A stretch of 64,000 bases of DNA. Source: Geotalea sp. SG265. GTDB taxonomy: Bacteria > Desulfobacterota > Desulfuromonadia > Geobacterales > Geobacteraceae. Positions 26,130 through 35,155 of this stretch are shown in pieces. Position 1 is the stretch's first letter. The number at the start of each line of letters is the position of its first letter. Under the pieces are notes generated by a model. The model did not search any database and was not told where the DNA came from. It saw only the letters and a list, made by a program, of their open reading frames with translations. Position numbers and translations under genes: made by a program. The stretch spans positions 225,449 through 289,448 of the forward strand of contig NZ_JAKZFT010000006.1 in NCBI RefSeq assembly GCF_022808985.1, written 5' to 3'.

Positions 26130-27383
26130 ATGTCACAATTCGTCAGCCGGCTCTCCGACACGATCAAACAGGTGGTGCCGCTGATCGAGGCACTCTATAA
26201 AGATATCCACCAGAATCCGGAACTGGCCCTGCAAGAGACCCGTACCGCCGGTATCATCGCCCGGCAGTTGCGTGAAGCAGGTTTCGAGGTGACGGAGAAG
26301 GTGGGCCGGACCGGGGTGGTCGGGATTTTGAAAAACGGCGACGGCCCTACCGTCATGATGCGGGCCGATATGGACGCTTTGCCCATGAAGGAAGAGACCG
26401 GTGTGCCGTACGCCAGCCGCAAGGAAGGGGTCAACGCCAAAGGGGAGACCGTGCCGGTGGCCCATTCCTGCGGGCACGACATGCACACCTCCTGGCTGCT
26501 CGGCGCCGGCATGGCATTGTCCCAGGCACGGGATGCCTGGCACGGCACGCTGATGGCGGTTTTCCAACCGGCGGAAGAAACCGCCCAGGGTTCCCAGGCC
26601 ATGCTCGATGACGGTATGACCGACCTTTTTCCCCGCCCAGACGTCATCATGGGGCAACATCTGCTGCAGCATCGCGCCGGCACGGTGTGCTGCCGCCCCG
26701 GACAGGTCCTGACATCGGGCGATAGTCTGTTGGTGCGCTTTTTCGGCAAAGGTGCCCACGGGGGCATGCCCCAAAACAGCATCGATCCCATCGTAATGGC
26801 CGCAGCAGCAGTCCTGCGTCTGCAAACCATCGTCAGCCGCGAAATTCCTCCCCAGGCGCAGGTGGTGGTGACGGTGGGGGAATTTCATGCCGGCACGGCG
26901 GAAAACATCATTCCTGCCGAAGCCCATATCAAGCTGAATGTGCGGACCACGGACGAAGGGGTGCGCGACCACGTGCTGGCTGCCATTAAAAGGATCTGCA
27001 TCGCCGAGTCCCGTGCCTCCAACGCGCCGAAAGACCCGGAGTTCGAGGAAATCAACAACTACCCACTGACCGTCAATGATGCCGAGGTTGCCCAAAAGGT
27101 TATCGACGCCTTTCACGGCCAGTTCGGCGAGCGGTTTGTGGACATGCCGCCCCAAGGAGCCAGCGAGGACTTCGGCCGCTTCGGGAAAGCCTGGAAATCC
27201 CCCTATGCATACTGGTTCGTCGGCGGCTGCGCACCTGAAACTTACGATAAAGCGGTGCAAGAAGGGACGGTGGCACACCTTCCCGGCCCCCATTCCCCAT
27301 TTTGGGCCCCCGCCCTGCATCCCACCATACAAACCGGCATCGAAACCCTGCTGACCGCTGCCGGTATCTGGCTGGCAAGATAG
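26130..27383 (+). CDS. M20 family amidohydrolase (hippurate hydrolase/IAA-amino acid hydrolase type)
   Basis: A 417-residue metal-dependent peptidase or amidase that cleaves N-acyl amino acids. It has the M20D motifs HQNPELALQETRTAGI, MRADMDALPMKEETGVPY, HSCGHDMHTSWLLGAG and PAEETAQGSQAM; the metal-binding Cys, His and Glu are all there. The dimerisation domain (about 190-300) is also typical (FFGKGAHGGMPQNSIDPI). ATG at 26130 follows ACGGGGGAAATC. Cytoplasmic, no signal peptide. The substrate is unknown. Confidence 0.92.
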   Translation: MSQFVSRLSDTIKQVVPLIEALYKDIHQNPELALQETRTAGIIARQLREAGFEVTEKVGRTGVVGILKNGDGPTVMMRADMDALPMKEETGVPYASRKEGVNAKGETVPVAHSCGHDMHTSWLLGAGMALSQARDAWHGTLMAVFQPAEETAQGSQAMLDDGMTDLFPRPDVIMGQHLLQHRAGTVCCRPGQVLTSGDSLLVRFFGKGAHGGMPQNSIDPIVMAAAAVLRLQTIVSREIPPQAQVVVTVGEFHAGTAENIIPAEAHIKLNVRTTDEGVRDHVLAAIKRICIAESRASNAPKDPEFEEINNYPLTVNDAEVAQKVIDAFHGQFGERFVDMPPQGASEDFGRFGKAWKSPYAYWFVGGCAPETYDKAVQEGTVAHLPGPHSPFWAPALHPTIQTGIETLLTAAGIWLAR

Positions 27384-27401
27384 GCCTGTGCATATCCAAA
27401 T

Positions 27402-27440
27402 AAAAAGGCAGAACGGCCCACAATCAGCCTGGTCTGCCTC
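27402..27440 (-). terminator. Terminator of the second formate dehydrogenase operon
   Basis: Arms AGGCAGA (27406-27412) and TCTGCCT (27433-27439), with five T residues on the minus strand. It lies 22 bp after the tatA stop. Confidence 0.75.
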
Positions 27441-27461
27441 TCTTCGTTCAGGAAAAATCTC

Positions 27462-27626
27462 CTACTCTTTCTCGATCTTCACCATATCCTCGCCCTGACT
27501 GGCTTTCTTGAAGTTCCTGATGCTGCTCCCCAGGGCCTGGCCCAGCTGGGGCAGTTTCGACGGCCCCGCCACCACCAAGGCGATGATTGCGATTATGATT
27601 GCTTCCGGCATGCCAAATCCAAACAT
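27462..27626 (-). CDS. tatA: Twin-arginine translocase subunit TatA
   Basis: A 54-residue protein: one membrane helix (MPEAIIIAIIALVVAGPSKL), the FGP-like hinge GPSKLPQLGQALG, then an amphipathic helix SSIRNFKKA and short acidic tail. This is the TatA/E form that makes the Tat pore. It starts at ATG 27624-27626, overlapping the mobA stop (TAATG), with AAAAGGAGT before it. It is the last gene of the fdnG-fdnH-nrfD-mobA-tatA operon, and the first product, FdnG, carries a Tat signal, so this TatA is probably matched to its export. Confidence 0.9.
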   Translation of the reverse strand: MFGFGMPEAIIIAIIALVVAGPSKLPQLGQALGSSIRNFKKASQGEDMVKIEKE

Positions 27627-28309
27627 TACTGACTCCTTTTGCTTAAAGCGGTGCTGTTGTTACTGCTGTGAACGACTGAAGGCTCCCCACGCAGACTGAA
27701 GTACTCGGTGGGGGTGTTGATGTTGCGAAACGAGTTGAACCCTCCGTCGAAGCAGGCCACCAGACCAGCCGGCACGACCTCCACGGGAACCGCATCGAAA
27801 AAAGAGACCACCCGCTTCTTCCCCGCCGCCAGGCTCCTCTCCATGGCATCCAGGCAACCGCGCCCATAGACGGCATGGAGCGGTTCGAGGCCACCGTCGC
27901 TTTCGGGAATGACCACCCCGGCCGGATTGCAGCGGCCGGCGAGGTAGCCGATCAGTTCGTCACTCAGGTAGGGCATGTCACAGGCGACGGCGAAGATGGC
28001 CGGGTTGGTGCTGTGGAAGAGCCCGGCATGGATGCCCGCCAGCGCTCCCATACCGGGGAAGATATCCCCTACCGTGCGGCAGGGGAGAAACCGGTACTGC
28101 TCCGGCGTGTTGGTGACGACGATCACCTCGCCGAAGTGCCGGGCGAGCTGGCGATGGATCGCCTCGATGAAGCGCCCGCCACGGTAGGGAAGGAGCGCCT
28201 TGTTGCTCCCCATGCGGCTCGATGCGCCACCGGCCAGGATGACGCCGGTTACATTGGTACACGTGCTGATCCGCTGCATCAGTCTCATCCGCGCTCCATT
28301 GCCTTTCAC
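27626..28309 (-). CDS. mobA: Molybdenum cofactor guanylyltransferase MobA (copy 2)
   Basis: About 227 residues with the MobA loop GVILAGGASSRMGSNKALLP, VVTNTPEQYRFLP, AVACDMPYLS and SFRNINTPTEYF. It makes the MGD cofactor for formate dehydrogenase. The frame can start at GTG 28309, which overlaps the stop of the nrfD-type gene, or at ATG 28288 with GGAGCGCGG before it. It ends by overlapping the tatA start. It differs from copy 1 (15371-16042) through much of its length, so the copies are old paralogs or came by separate routes rather than recent duplicates. Confidence 0.93.
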   Translation of the reverse strand: MKGNGARMRLMQRISTCTNVTGVILAGGASSRMGSNKALLPYRGGRFIEAIHRQLARHFGEVIVVTNTPEQYRFLPCRTVGDIFPGMGALAGIHAGLFHSTNPAIFAVACDMPYLSDELIGYLAGRCNPAGVVIPESDGGLEPLHAVYGRGCLDAMERSLAAGKKRVVSFFDAVPVEVVPAGLVACFDGGFNSFRNINTPTEYFSLRGEPSVVHSSNNSTALSKRSQ

Positions 28310-29505
28310 GCCCCTGCCGCCACTGAACCATGCTTCTCCACCTTACGGAACTTGTCCGGCAGGGAGTAATCCACCGTCTCCGGGTGGTGTTCGAAGATGG
28401 GGAAGTACTTGGCGATGAGGACAAAGAAGAGTATCTCCGCCGCAATGATGCCGATGGTGACCAGGGTTTCCAGGAGCGACGGCACGTAGGGAGCCCCCTC
28501 GTGGATCATGCCGTACATGGAGACGTTGAAGCGGTTGACCACCAGGCCGAAGATGACCAGCCCGGCGGCAATGGCGCGAAGGCGGTTATTGTTACGCACC
28601 TTTTTCTGCATAAACATGAAGAACGGTACGAAGACACCGGCAAGGACCTCGATGCCAAAGAGAACTAGCATTCTTGGCCGGTCGAAGAATGGACCTTCAC
28701 TGAGGAAAAACAGGGCGTAGGCCTTGACTAGGATATAGACGCCGATTACCCAGGGGATGATCCTGGCCAGTGTTTCCAGAAGTTCCGACTCGTCCTCCTG
28801 CCCCAGCCACTTATGGGTCATGGTTGCTTCGAGGATGATGATGGAGAGGCCGCTGAAAATAGCGGAAATCCAGAACAGAAGCGGCAGCAGCGGATTATAC
28901 CAGAGGCTGTGCAGCTTATCGACGGCGATGAGGAAGAAGGTACCCAAAGATGACTGGTGCAGGGTGGAGATGGCGGCAGCAGCCACGACCAGGGGCATCT
29001 CCAGGGTCCGCAGCACCCGCAGCGGCAGGTAGTAACCTAATTTCTCGCAGACCGGCGACAGGAACTCCAGGAACAGCACTGTTGTATAGGCCATGATGCA
29101 CATGGAAACCTCGAACATGGGTGAATGGGGGTTCCAGAAGACCATGGTGTGCCAGCAGCGCTGGGGCTGCCCCAGATCGAGCAAAAGCCCGACGCTGACC
29201 AGGGAATAACCCAGGAAGCCGGTGACGATTGCCGGCCGCACCAAAGGCTCCAGCTTCTTGATATGGAAGCAGTGGGTGATGGCCCCCAGGGTGAAGGCGC
29301 CGGCGGCCAGCGGCACGGCAGTGACCACGTCGAAGGAGACCCACAGCCCCCAGGGGTAGGTATCGTTGAGGTTGGTGGTGACCCCGAGGCCGAAGATGAA
29401 GCGGACCAGGGATGCCAGGGCGCCGAGCCCCACCAGCACCATGAGGAATTTGAGGAAGCGGTGGTAGCCCTTTATTTCGTTGATGATCAATCTAGCAGCA
29501 GTCAT
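28306..29505 (-). CDS. NrfD/HybB-type membrane subunit of formate dehydrogenase
   Basis: A 399-residue integral membrane protein of the NrfD/PsrC/HybB family, with nine to ten hydrophobic helices. Motifs include YPWGLWVSFDVVTAVPLAAG, DLGQPQRCWH and LHQSSLGTFFLIA. It has no b-heme histidine pattern, so it should take electrons from FdnH to quinone directly. It replaces the cytochrome b FdnI used by the first cluster; the two formate dehydrogenases thus have different membrane anchors. ATG at 29503-29505 follows GGAGGCAATAA. Confidence 0.9.
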   Translation of the reverse strand: MTAARLIINEIKGYHRFLKFLMVLVGLGALASLVRFIFGLGVTTNLNDTYPWGLWVSFDVVTAVPLAAGAFTLGAITHCFHIKKLEPLVRPAIVTGFLGYSLVSVGLLLDLGQPQRCWHTMVFWNPHSPMFEVSMCIMAYTTVLFLEFLSPVCEKLGYYLPLRVLRTLEMPLVVAAAAISTLHQSSLGTFFLIAVDKLHSLWYNPLLPLLFWISAIFSGLSIIILEATMTHKWLGQEDESELLETLARIIPWVIGVYILVKAYALFFLSEGPFFDRPRMLVLFGIEVLAGVFVPFFMFMQKKVRNNNRLRAIAAGLVIFGLVVNRFNVSMYGMIHEGAPYVPSLLETLVTIGIIAAEILFFVLIAKYFPIFEHHPETVDYSLPDKFRKVEKHGSVAAGA

Positions 29506-29532
29506 TTATTGCCTCCAATAGCCATATAAGGA

Positions 29533-29625
29533 TTCCCCCTCCCTTGATGGGAGGGGGTTAGGGGGAGGGTGAGGTCTTCAGTTTCCCCCCTCTCCCTAAC
29601 CCTCCCCCACGGAGGGGGGAGGGAA
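29533..29625. repeat. REP-like double hairpin element
   Basis: Two C/G-rich hairpins: CCCCCTCCC-ttgat-GGGAGGGGG at 29535-29557 and CCTCCCCC-acgg-AGGGGGGAGG near 29600-29625. In addition, GTTAGGGGGAGGG (about 29557-29569) pairs with CCCTCTCCCTAAC (about 29587-29599) with one mismatch. It sits between fdnH and the nrfD-type gene inside the operon and may act as mRNA stabiliser or attenuator. Confidence 0.75.
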
Positions 29626-29638
29626 CTTAAGATGTCGG

Positions 29639-30493
29639 CTATTCTGTTTTTTCTTGATTCTGGTCCGAATGTTTCCTGCTTTGAGTTCTCTGTTCCTCTT
29701 CCTTCTTCAACCGGTCCTTCCTGTGGGTGAACCAGGAAAGGAGCGACAGGGACCCGCCGACGGTGAGGAAGATCCCCGGTACCAGGCGCAGCGCCTGCCA
29801 GGTATAGGAGGGAAGCGGCCGCTTGGTCACCGGTTTGAAGCCCAACTCGTCGAAGGGGAGCGCGGTCAGGTAGATGACGCTGGTGCCACCCGCTTCCTCC
29901 TTTCCATAGATCTTCTTCAGGTAGCGATCGGGGCGGGCGGCGATGCGCCGTTCCGCTTCCTTCAGCATCTCCGCTCGGGGACCATAGGTGATGGCGGACG
30001 GACAGGCGGTGGCGCAGGCAGGCTTGTGGCCGTTTTTGATCCTGCTGTAGCAGCCGGTGCATTTCTTCACCAGAGGAAAGGCCTTGCTCCACTCGTACTT
30101 GGGGACGCCGAAGGGGCAGGCGACCATGCAGAAACGGCAACCGATGCAGCGCTTGGTGTCGTAGATGACCGGCCCTTCCGCCGTCTTCTTGAAGGCACCC
30201 ACCGGGCAGACCGAGGCGCAGGCTGGGTCGTTGCAGTGCATGCACATTTCCTTGTAGAAGGCGAACTCGTTCTGGCCGTTTTTCTGGTAGTCCCGGAACT
30301 TGATCCGGGTGAAGGTGTATTCGGACATGGCGGGGGGATTCTGGTATCCCTCGCCGTTGAAGAATGTGGTGTTTTCCGCCTTGAGCTGGTTCCACTGTTT
30401 GCAGGCCACCTGGCAGCCACGGCAGCCGGTGCACTTGGTCATGTCGATGAGGAACGCTCCAGTTTTGTTGAAATCCTTGATATCGCCGCTCAT
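29639..30493 (-). CDS. fdnH: Formate dehydrogenase iron-sulfur (beta) subunit (copy 2)
   Basis: A 284-residue protein with four [4Fe-4S] cysteine groups: CTGCRGCQVACKQW, CMHCNDPACASVCPVGAF, CIGCRFCMVACPFG and CTGCYSRIKNGHKPACATACP. One membrane helix (about 228-250, ALRLVPGIFLTVGGSLSLLSW) near the end, then a charged tail. It overlaps the fdnG stop (ATGA). The sequence between clusters differs a good deal from copy 1, and it partners an NrfD-type anchor rather than a cytochrome b. Confidence 0.94.
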   Translation of the reverse strand: MSGDIKDFNKTGAFLIDMTKCTGCRGCQVACKQWNQLKAENTTFFNGEGYQNPPAMSEYTFTRIKFRDYQKNGQNEFAFYKEMCMHCNDPACASVCPVGAFKKTAEGPVIYDTKRCIGCRFCMVACPFGVPKYEWSKAFPLVKKCTGCYSRIKNGHKPACATACPSAITYGPRAEMLKEAERRIAARPDRYLKKIYGKEEAGGTSVIYLTALPFDELGFKPVTKRPLPSYTWQALRLVPGIFLTVGGSLSLLSWFTHRKDRLKKEEEQRTQSRKHSDQNQEKTE

Positions 30494-33400
30494 GAGCGCT
30501 TACCCCCTTTTTCGATGTTGCAAAGGAAGGCCTTGAACTCGGGGATGCTGGTATTGGCGCAACCAACGGATGGCGTCAGGACGTTGCCGCTATCCCCCTT
30601 GGCCAGACCGGCATAGCCGAAATGCCACGGCATCCCCACCTGCTCGATCTGCTTGCCCCCCACGATGAACGGCTTCAACCGCGCCGTCACCAGCGCTGTT
30701 GCCTCAATGGTGCCGCGCACCGTGGTAATGCGGACCTTGTCTCCTTTGACGATGCCTTTCTCCTTGGCCAGGGTTTCGGAAAGCTCAACGAACATGTCAG
30801 GCACCAGTTCCACCAGCCAGGGGAGGTTGCGGGTCATGGCCCCCGCCTGCCAGTGTTCGGTGACCCGGTAGGTGGTGCCGATGTAAGGAAATTTGCCCAG
30901 ATCCGAGGAGACGTTCTTCGGCAGCTTGACCACCGGGTTGTTCTGCACCGGAGACAGGAGGTTCTTAGCCGGGCTCTCCACCGGTTCGTAGTGCTCGGGG
31001 AACGGGCCGTCTTTCAAATCCAGGCCGTAAAGGCGGGCATGCCCCTCGGCCAGCATGATGAAGGGATATTTGCCTTCCTTGTCGTCCTTCATGGGAGGCC
31101 ACGGCCCGTCGGGCACGTCCCCTTTCCACTTCTTCTCCAGCCCATCCCAGGCGATAAGCGCCCGTTTCGGATTGAAGGGCACGCCGTCGGGATTGACTGA
31201 GGCCCGGTTGTAGATGATGCGGCGGTTGACCGGCCAGCACCAGGACCACTTGGGGAACAGGCCAAGACCGGTGGGGTCACTGGCGTCGCGGCGGGCCATC
31301 TGGTTCCCCTCTTTGGTGTAGGAGCCGCAGTAGATCCAGCAGCCGGAGACGGTGGACCCATCGTCCTGCAGGTATTTGAACATGGGCACTTGGTCGCCGG
31401 CCTTGAATTCCAGGGTCTTGTCCTTGTCCTTGATGGTCATGTCTTTCGTGAAGTAGCCGTTGATCTCCTTGGCCACCTGATGCACATCGGGCTCATGGCC
31501 GGTGCCGTAGTTCCAGGCAAGCTTGGTGAGCGGCTCGGGGAATGTGCCCCCTTCCTTTTTGTACAGGTCTTTCACCCGGGTGAAGAACTCGTGGATGATG
31601 TGCATGTCGCTGCGGGACTCGCCCACCGGCTCAGCGGCCTTGTAGCGCCACTGGGTCCAGCGCCCCGAGTTGGCGATGGAGCCTTCCTTCTCGACGCTGG
31701 AGGCGGCGGGTAGCATGAAGACCTCGGTATCGATCTTTTTCGGATCGACGCCGGGGCGCTTCCAGAAGATGGAGGTTTCCGTCTCCCACAGATCGACGGT
31801 CACCAGCCACTTGAGTTTCCCCAGGGCATCCCTGGCGCTCGTGGAGTCGGGTCCCCCCATGGCCGGGTTCATGCCCATGCAGACCAAGCCTTCAACTTCC
31901 CCCTTGCCCATCTTCTCAATCAGCTTCATGTAGGAGTAGTTGCCGCTCCGCTTGGGCAGGTAGCTGTAGCAGAAGTCGTTGTCCTTGGTGGCGTTGTCGC
32001 CGTACCAGGCCTTCAGCAGGCTGACGGTATATTTCGGCGTGTTGCCCCACCAGTTGGCGCTCTTCTTGTCCTGGGTCTTGGGGGTCCATTTCTCCAGGTA
32101 GCCCTTCAAGTCCACGTTGTCGAACTCGGGAGACTTGAGATAGCCGGGCAGGATGTGGAACAGGAGCCCGTAGTCGGTGGAACCCTGGACGTTGCTTTCG
32201 CCGCGCAGGGCGTTGATGCCGCCGCCGGCGATGCCGATATTGCCCAGGAGCATCTGCAGGAGCGAAATAGCCCGGACGTTTTGGGTGCCGTGGGTGGACT
32301 GGGTGATGCCCATGGCGTAGAGGATGGTGCCGGCCTTGTCGGGGCGGCCGGTGCCGCAGAAGGTCTTAGCTACGTTGGTGTAGTCTTCTTTTTTCGTCCC
32401 GGTGATGGAGCAGACGGTGTCCACGTCGTAGCGGGAAAAATGCTTCTTCAGCAGCTGGAAGACGGAGCGGGGATGCTGCATGGAGCGGTCCTGCTTCGGA
32501 TTGCCGGCCCCGTCCAGCTCGTAGGCCAGCATCTTCAGGTCATAGCTCTTTTCCGTATCGTCGAAGCCGCAGAACATCCCCTGTTCGAAGTCGAACTTGT
32601 CGTTGACGATGAAGGTGGCGTTGGTGTACTCCCGCACGTATTCCTGGTGGATCAGGTTGTGGGCCAGGGCGTAGTTGATCAGGCCCCCCAGGAAGGCGAT
32701 GTCGGTACCGGGACGGATCTGGGCATAGATATCCGCCTTGGAGGCGGTACGGGTAAAGCGGGGATCGACGGCAATCAGCTTGCCACCGTTATCCAGGGCC
32801 GCCTCGATCCATTTGAAGGAAATGGGGTGGTTCTCGGCAGGGTTGCAACCGATGGCCAAAATGGCATCGGCGTTCTTCAGGTCAATCCAGTGATTGGTCA
32901 TGGCACCACGACCGAATGAAGCCGCCAGACCGGCGACTGTCGCACTGTGTCAAAGTCGGGCCTGGTGTTCCAGGTTGGCCACACCCATGGCCCGGCCGAA
33001 CTTGGACCAGAGGTAGCACTCCTCGTTGTCCAGTCCTGCGCCGCCGAGGAAAGCAAGCCCCTCGGTCCGGTTCACCACGTACTCCTTTTTGTCTTTCTTG
33101 TTGACCTCGGTGGCCTTGAAGGTCTTGTCCCGGGTCTCCTTCATCCGTTTGGCGATCCGCTCCAAGGCCCAGTCCCAGGACTTTTCTTCCCACTTGTCAG
33201 AGCGGGGTGCCCGGTACATGACCTTCTGCAGGCGGCGTTCGTTATTGGCCACCTGAAACAGCGCGCCCCCCTTCGGGCAGAGCGATCCCTGGTTGATGGG
33301 ATGATCGGGATCGCCCTCGATATTGACGATCTTGCCGTTCTTGGTGTGGACGATCAGGCCGCAGCCCACGGCGCAGAACGGGCAAATGGTGGTGGATACC

Positions 33401-33522
33401 TTCAGTCCCTTGGTCCGCATCTGGGGTGCATCGACACTCGCCTCCCCCGGTTTGCCGTTAAGGGCCAGCCCTGCCGCTGCCAAAGCGCCCCCCTGCAGGA
33501 ATTGTCTGCGTGAAACTGCCAT
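30490..33522 (-). CDS. fdnG: Formate dehydrogenase alpha subunit, selenocysteine-containing (copy 2)
   Basis: Catalytic subunit with Mo/W-bis-MGD. One TGA at 32950-32952 interrupts the frame and is read as selenocysteine 191 in HQARL-U-HSATVAGLAASFGRGAMTNHW. Directly after it GCCG-GTCTGG-CGGC forms a stem with a GGUCU loop, the hallmark of a bacterial SECIS. About 1010 residues. Tat signal SRRQFLQ; [4Fe-4S] cysteines at 47, 50, 54 and 82. ATG at 33520-33522 follows GAAGGGAGT. It is the first gene of fdnG-fdnH-nrfD-mobA-tatA. The two parts appear as separate frames (30490-32901 and 32950-33570). Confidence 0.95.
32950..32952 (-). other. Selenocysteine codon (UGA) of fdnG copy 2
   Basis: In-frame TGA within the conserved active-site region, followed by a GCCG/CGGC stem with a GGUCU-type loop. 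Same context as in the first copy. Confidence 0.94.
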
Positions 33523-33561
33523 GTGTACTCCCTTCCATGAAAATAAACGTGCACGACGTTC

Positions 33562-33624
33562 TGTAAACAAAATCGCTACAAACCGAAGCCCTATACGGCA
33601 ACAGCCGTGCCAATAGTGTTTACA
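33562..33624. promoter_or_regulatory. Inverted repeat flanking the sigma-54 promoter
   Basis: TGTAAACA (33562-33569) and TGTTTACA (33617-33624) are perfect 8-bp inverted copies on the two sides of the promoter at 33597-33613. They could be sites for a second regulator, possibly FNR/CRP-like or other, that limits or aids the sigma-54 promoter. Confidence 0.45.
33597..33613 (-). promoter_or_regulatory. Sigma-54 promoter of the second formate dehydrogenase operon
   Basis: On the minus strand TTGGCACGGCTGTTGCC: the -24 GG (33611-33610) and -12 GC (33599-33598) are ten bases apart, and the flanks match TGGCACG-N4-TTGC exactly. The start would be near 33586, about 64 nt before fdnG. The divergent sigma-54 activator gene starts 160 bp away. 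Confidence 0.85.
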
Positions 33625-33774
33625 TGTCTACACAACCCACAACCTCTGAAAGGACGAGCCTTGATACCTTGGACGACGGGGTTAGCCCATGGTAGGGGAA
33701 AAGTTGTCTTGCGAACTTCTGTCCAATTCATGTATCATTTTGACACACAAGGCCCTTGAACGGAGTAGGACAAA

Positions 33775-35154
33775 ATGGCACAGACACGAATCTTCATCTG
33801 CGATGACGAAGAGGGGATACTCAAATACATGAAGAAGCTGCTGGAGTCTCAAGGGCTGGCGGTCGAGACCTTTACCTCCGGACAGGCGCTGCTGGCTCGG
33901 CTGCAGCATGGTGTGGATGCTGATCTGCTGCTGCAGGACGTGCGGATGCCCGACATGGATGGGCTTCAGATCCTGAAGAACGTGAAAGATATCCACCCAG
34001 GGCTGCCGGTGGTAATCATGACCGCCTTCGGAACCATCGATGCCGCGGTGGAGGCCATGAAACTGGGAGCATACGATTACGTGACCAAGCCATTCCCCAA
34101 GGAAAAGATCCTTGGCGTTCTGGAAAACGTCCTGGAGCGGGAGCTTTTGCGTAAGGAAAACCTGCAGCTCAAGGAGGAACTGGGGAAGACGCCCCTAACG
34201 GATGCCATCGTCTTTGCCAGTGACCGTTTCCGCGAGGTCTACGAGCTCACCCTGGAGGTGGCGGCCAGCGAGGCAAACATTCTTATCCTCGGCGAATCGG
34301 GGACGGGAAAAGAACTCATTGCCGGCGCTATTCACCGGTACAGCAGGCGCAAGGGACGCAGTTTCCTGTCCATCAACTGCGCCGCCCTTTCCAACACTCT
34401 TCTGGAGTCGCAACTCTTCGGCCATGTGCGCGGCGCCTTCACCGGCGCCACCACAAACCAGAAGGGGCTTCTGGAAGAAGCGGACAACGGCACGCTCTTC
34501 ATGGACGAAATCGGTGACATGAGCCTCGTGTTGCAGGCCAAGCTGCTCCGGGTCATCCAGGAGGGGGATTTCATCCCTGTGGGATCGACCAGGGCGAAGA
34601 AGGTTGACATCCGTTTTGTCGCTGCCACCAACAAGAACCTGGAAAAGGAGGTGGCCGAAGGGAGGTTCCGGGAAGACCTCTTCTACCGGCTGAATGTCAT
34701 CTCCATTCCTCTGCCGCCCCTTCGGGAGCGGAGAGAGGACATCGAGCCCCTGGCCCGGCATTTCCTGAAAAAGTACAACCAGCGTATGAACAAGGGAGTT
34801 GACCGTTTCACCAGAGAAGCGCTGGAGTTGATGCGTGGATACAGCTGGCCGGGCAATATCCGGGAGCTGGAAAATGTCGTCGAGCGGGCAGTGATATTGT
34901 CTCGCAGCGGCATCGTTACCGCCGACAACCTTCCCCTGTGGCGCAACAGTGTTGCACCTGCGGCTGCTTACCCATCCAGCCCGTCAAACCAGCAGCAACT
35001 GGACTCCCTGGAGCATGTGGAACGGGAGCATATTCGCCAGACCCTGGACAGGACCGGCTTTCACAAGAGCAGGACCGCGGAGATCCTCGGTATCTCCCGC
35101 AAGACCCTCGATCGCAAGATCGCTGAATTCGGACTGAAACCCGCAGGAGAGTAA
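33775..35154 (+). CDS. NtrC family sigma-54 dependent response regulator
   Basis: A 459-residue activator: receiver domain with phospho-acceptor Asp55 (LLLQDVRMPDMDG) and the Lys in YVTKPF; AAA+ domain with Walker A GESGTGKE (173-180), the sigma-54 contact loop GAFTGA (220-225), Walker B LFMDE (241-245); and a Fis-type HTH at the end (KSRTAEILGISRKTLDRKI). It is divergent from the second formate dehydrogenase operon, which has a sigma-54 promoter, and is followed by a sensor kinase. So it most likely controls that operon. ATG at 33775 follows GAACGGAGTAGG. Confidence 0.94.
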   Translation: MAQTRIFICDDEEGILKYMKKLLESQGLAVETFTSGQALLARLQHGVDADLLLQDVRMPDMDGLQILKNVKDIHPGLPVVIMTAFGTIDAAVEAMKLGAYDYVTKPFPKEKILGVLENVLERELLRKENLQLKEELGKTPLTDAIVFASDRFREVYELTLEVAASEANILILGESGTGKELIAGAIHRYSRRKGRSFLSINCAALSNTLLESQLFGHVRGAFTGATTNQKGLLEEADNGTLFMDEIGDMSLVLQAKLLRVIQEGDFIPVGSTRAKKVDIRFVAATNKNLEKEVAEGRFREDLFYRLNVISIPLPPLRERREDIEPLARHFLKKYNQRMNKGVDRFTREALELMRGYSWPGNIRELENVVERAVILSRSGIVTADNLPLWRNSVAPAAAYPSSPSNQQQLDSLEHVEREHIRQTLDRTGFHKSRTAEILGISRKTLDRKIAEFGLKPAGE

Positions 35155-35155
35155 C

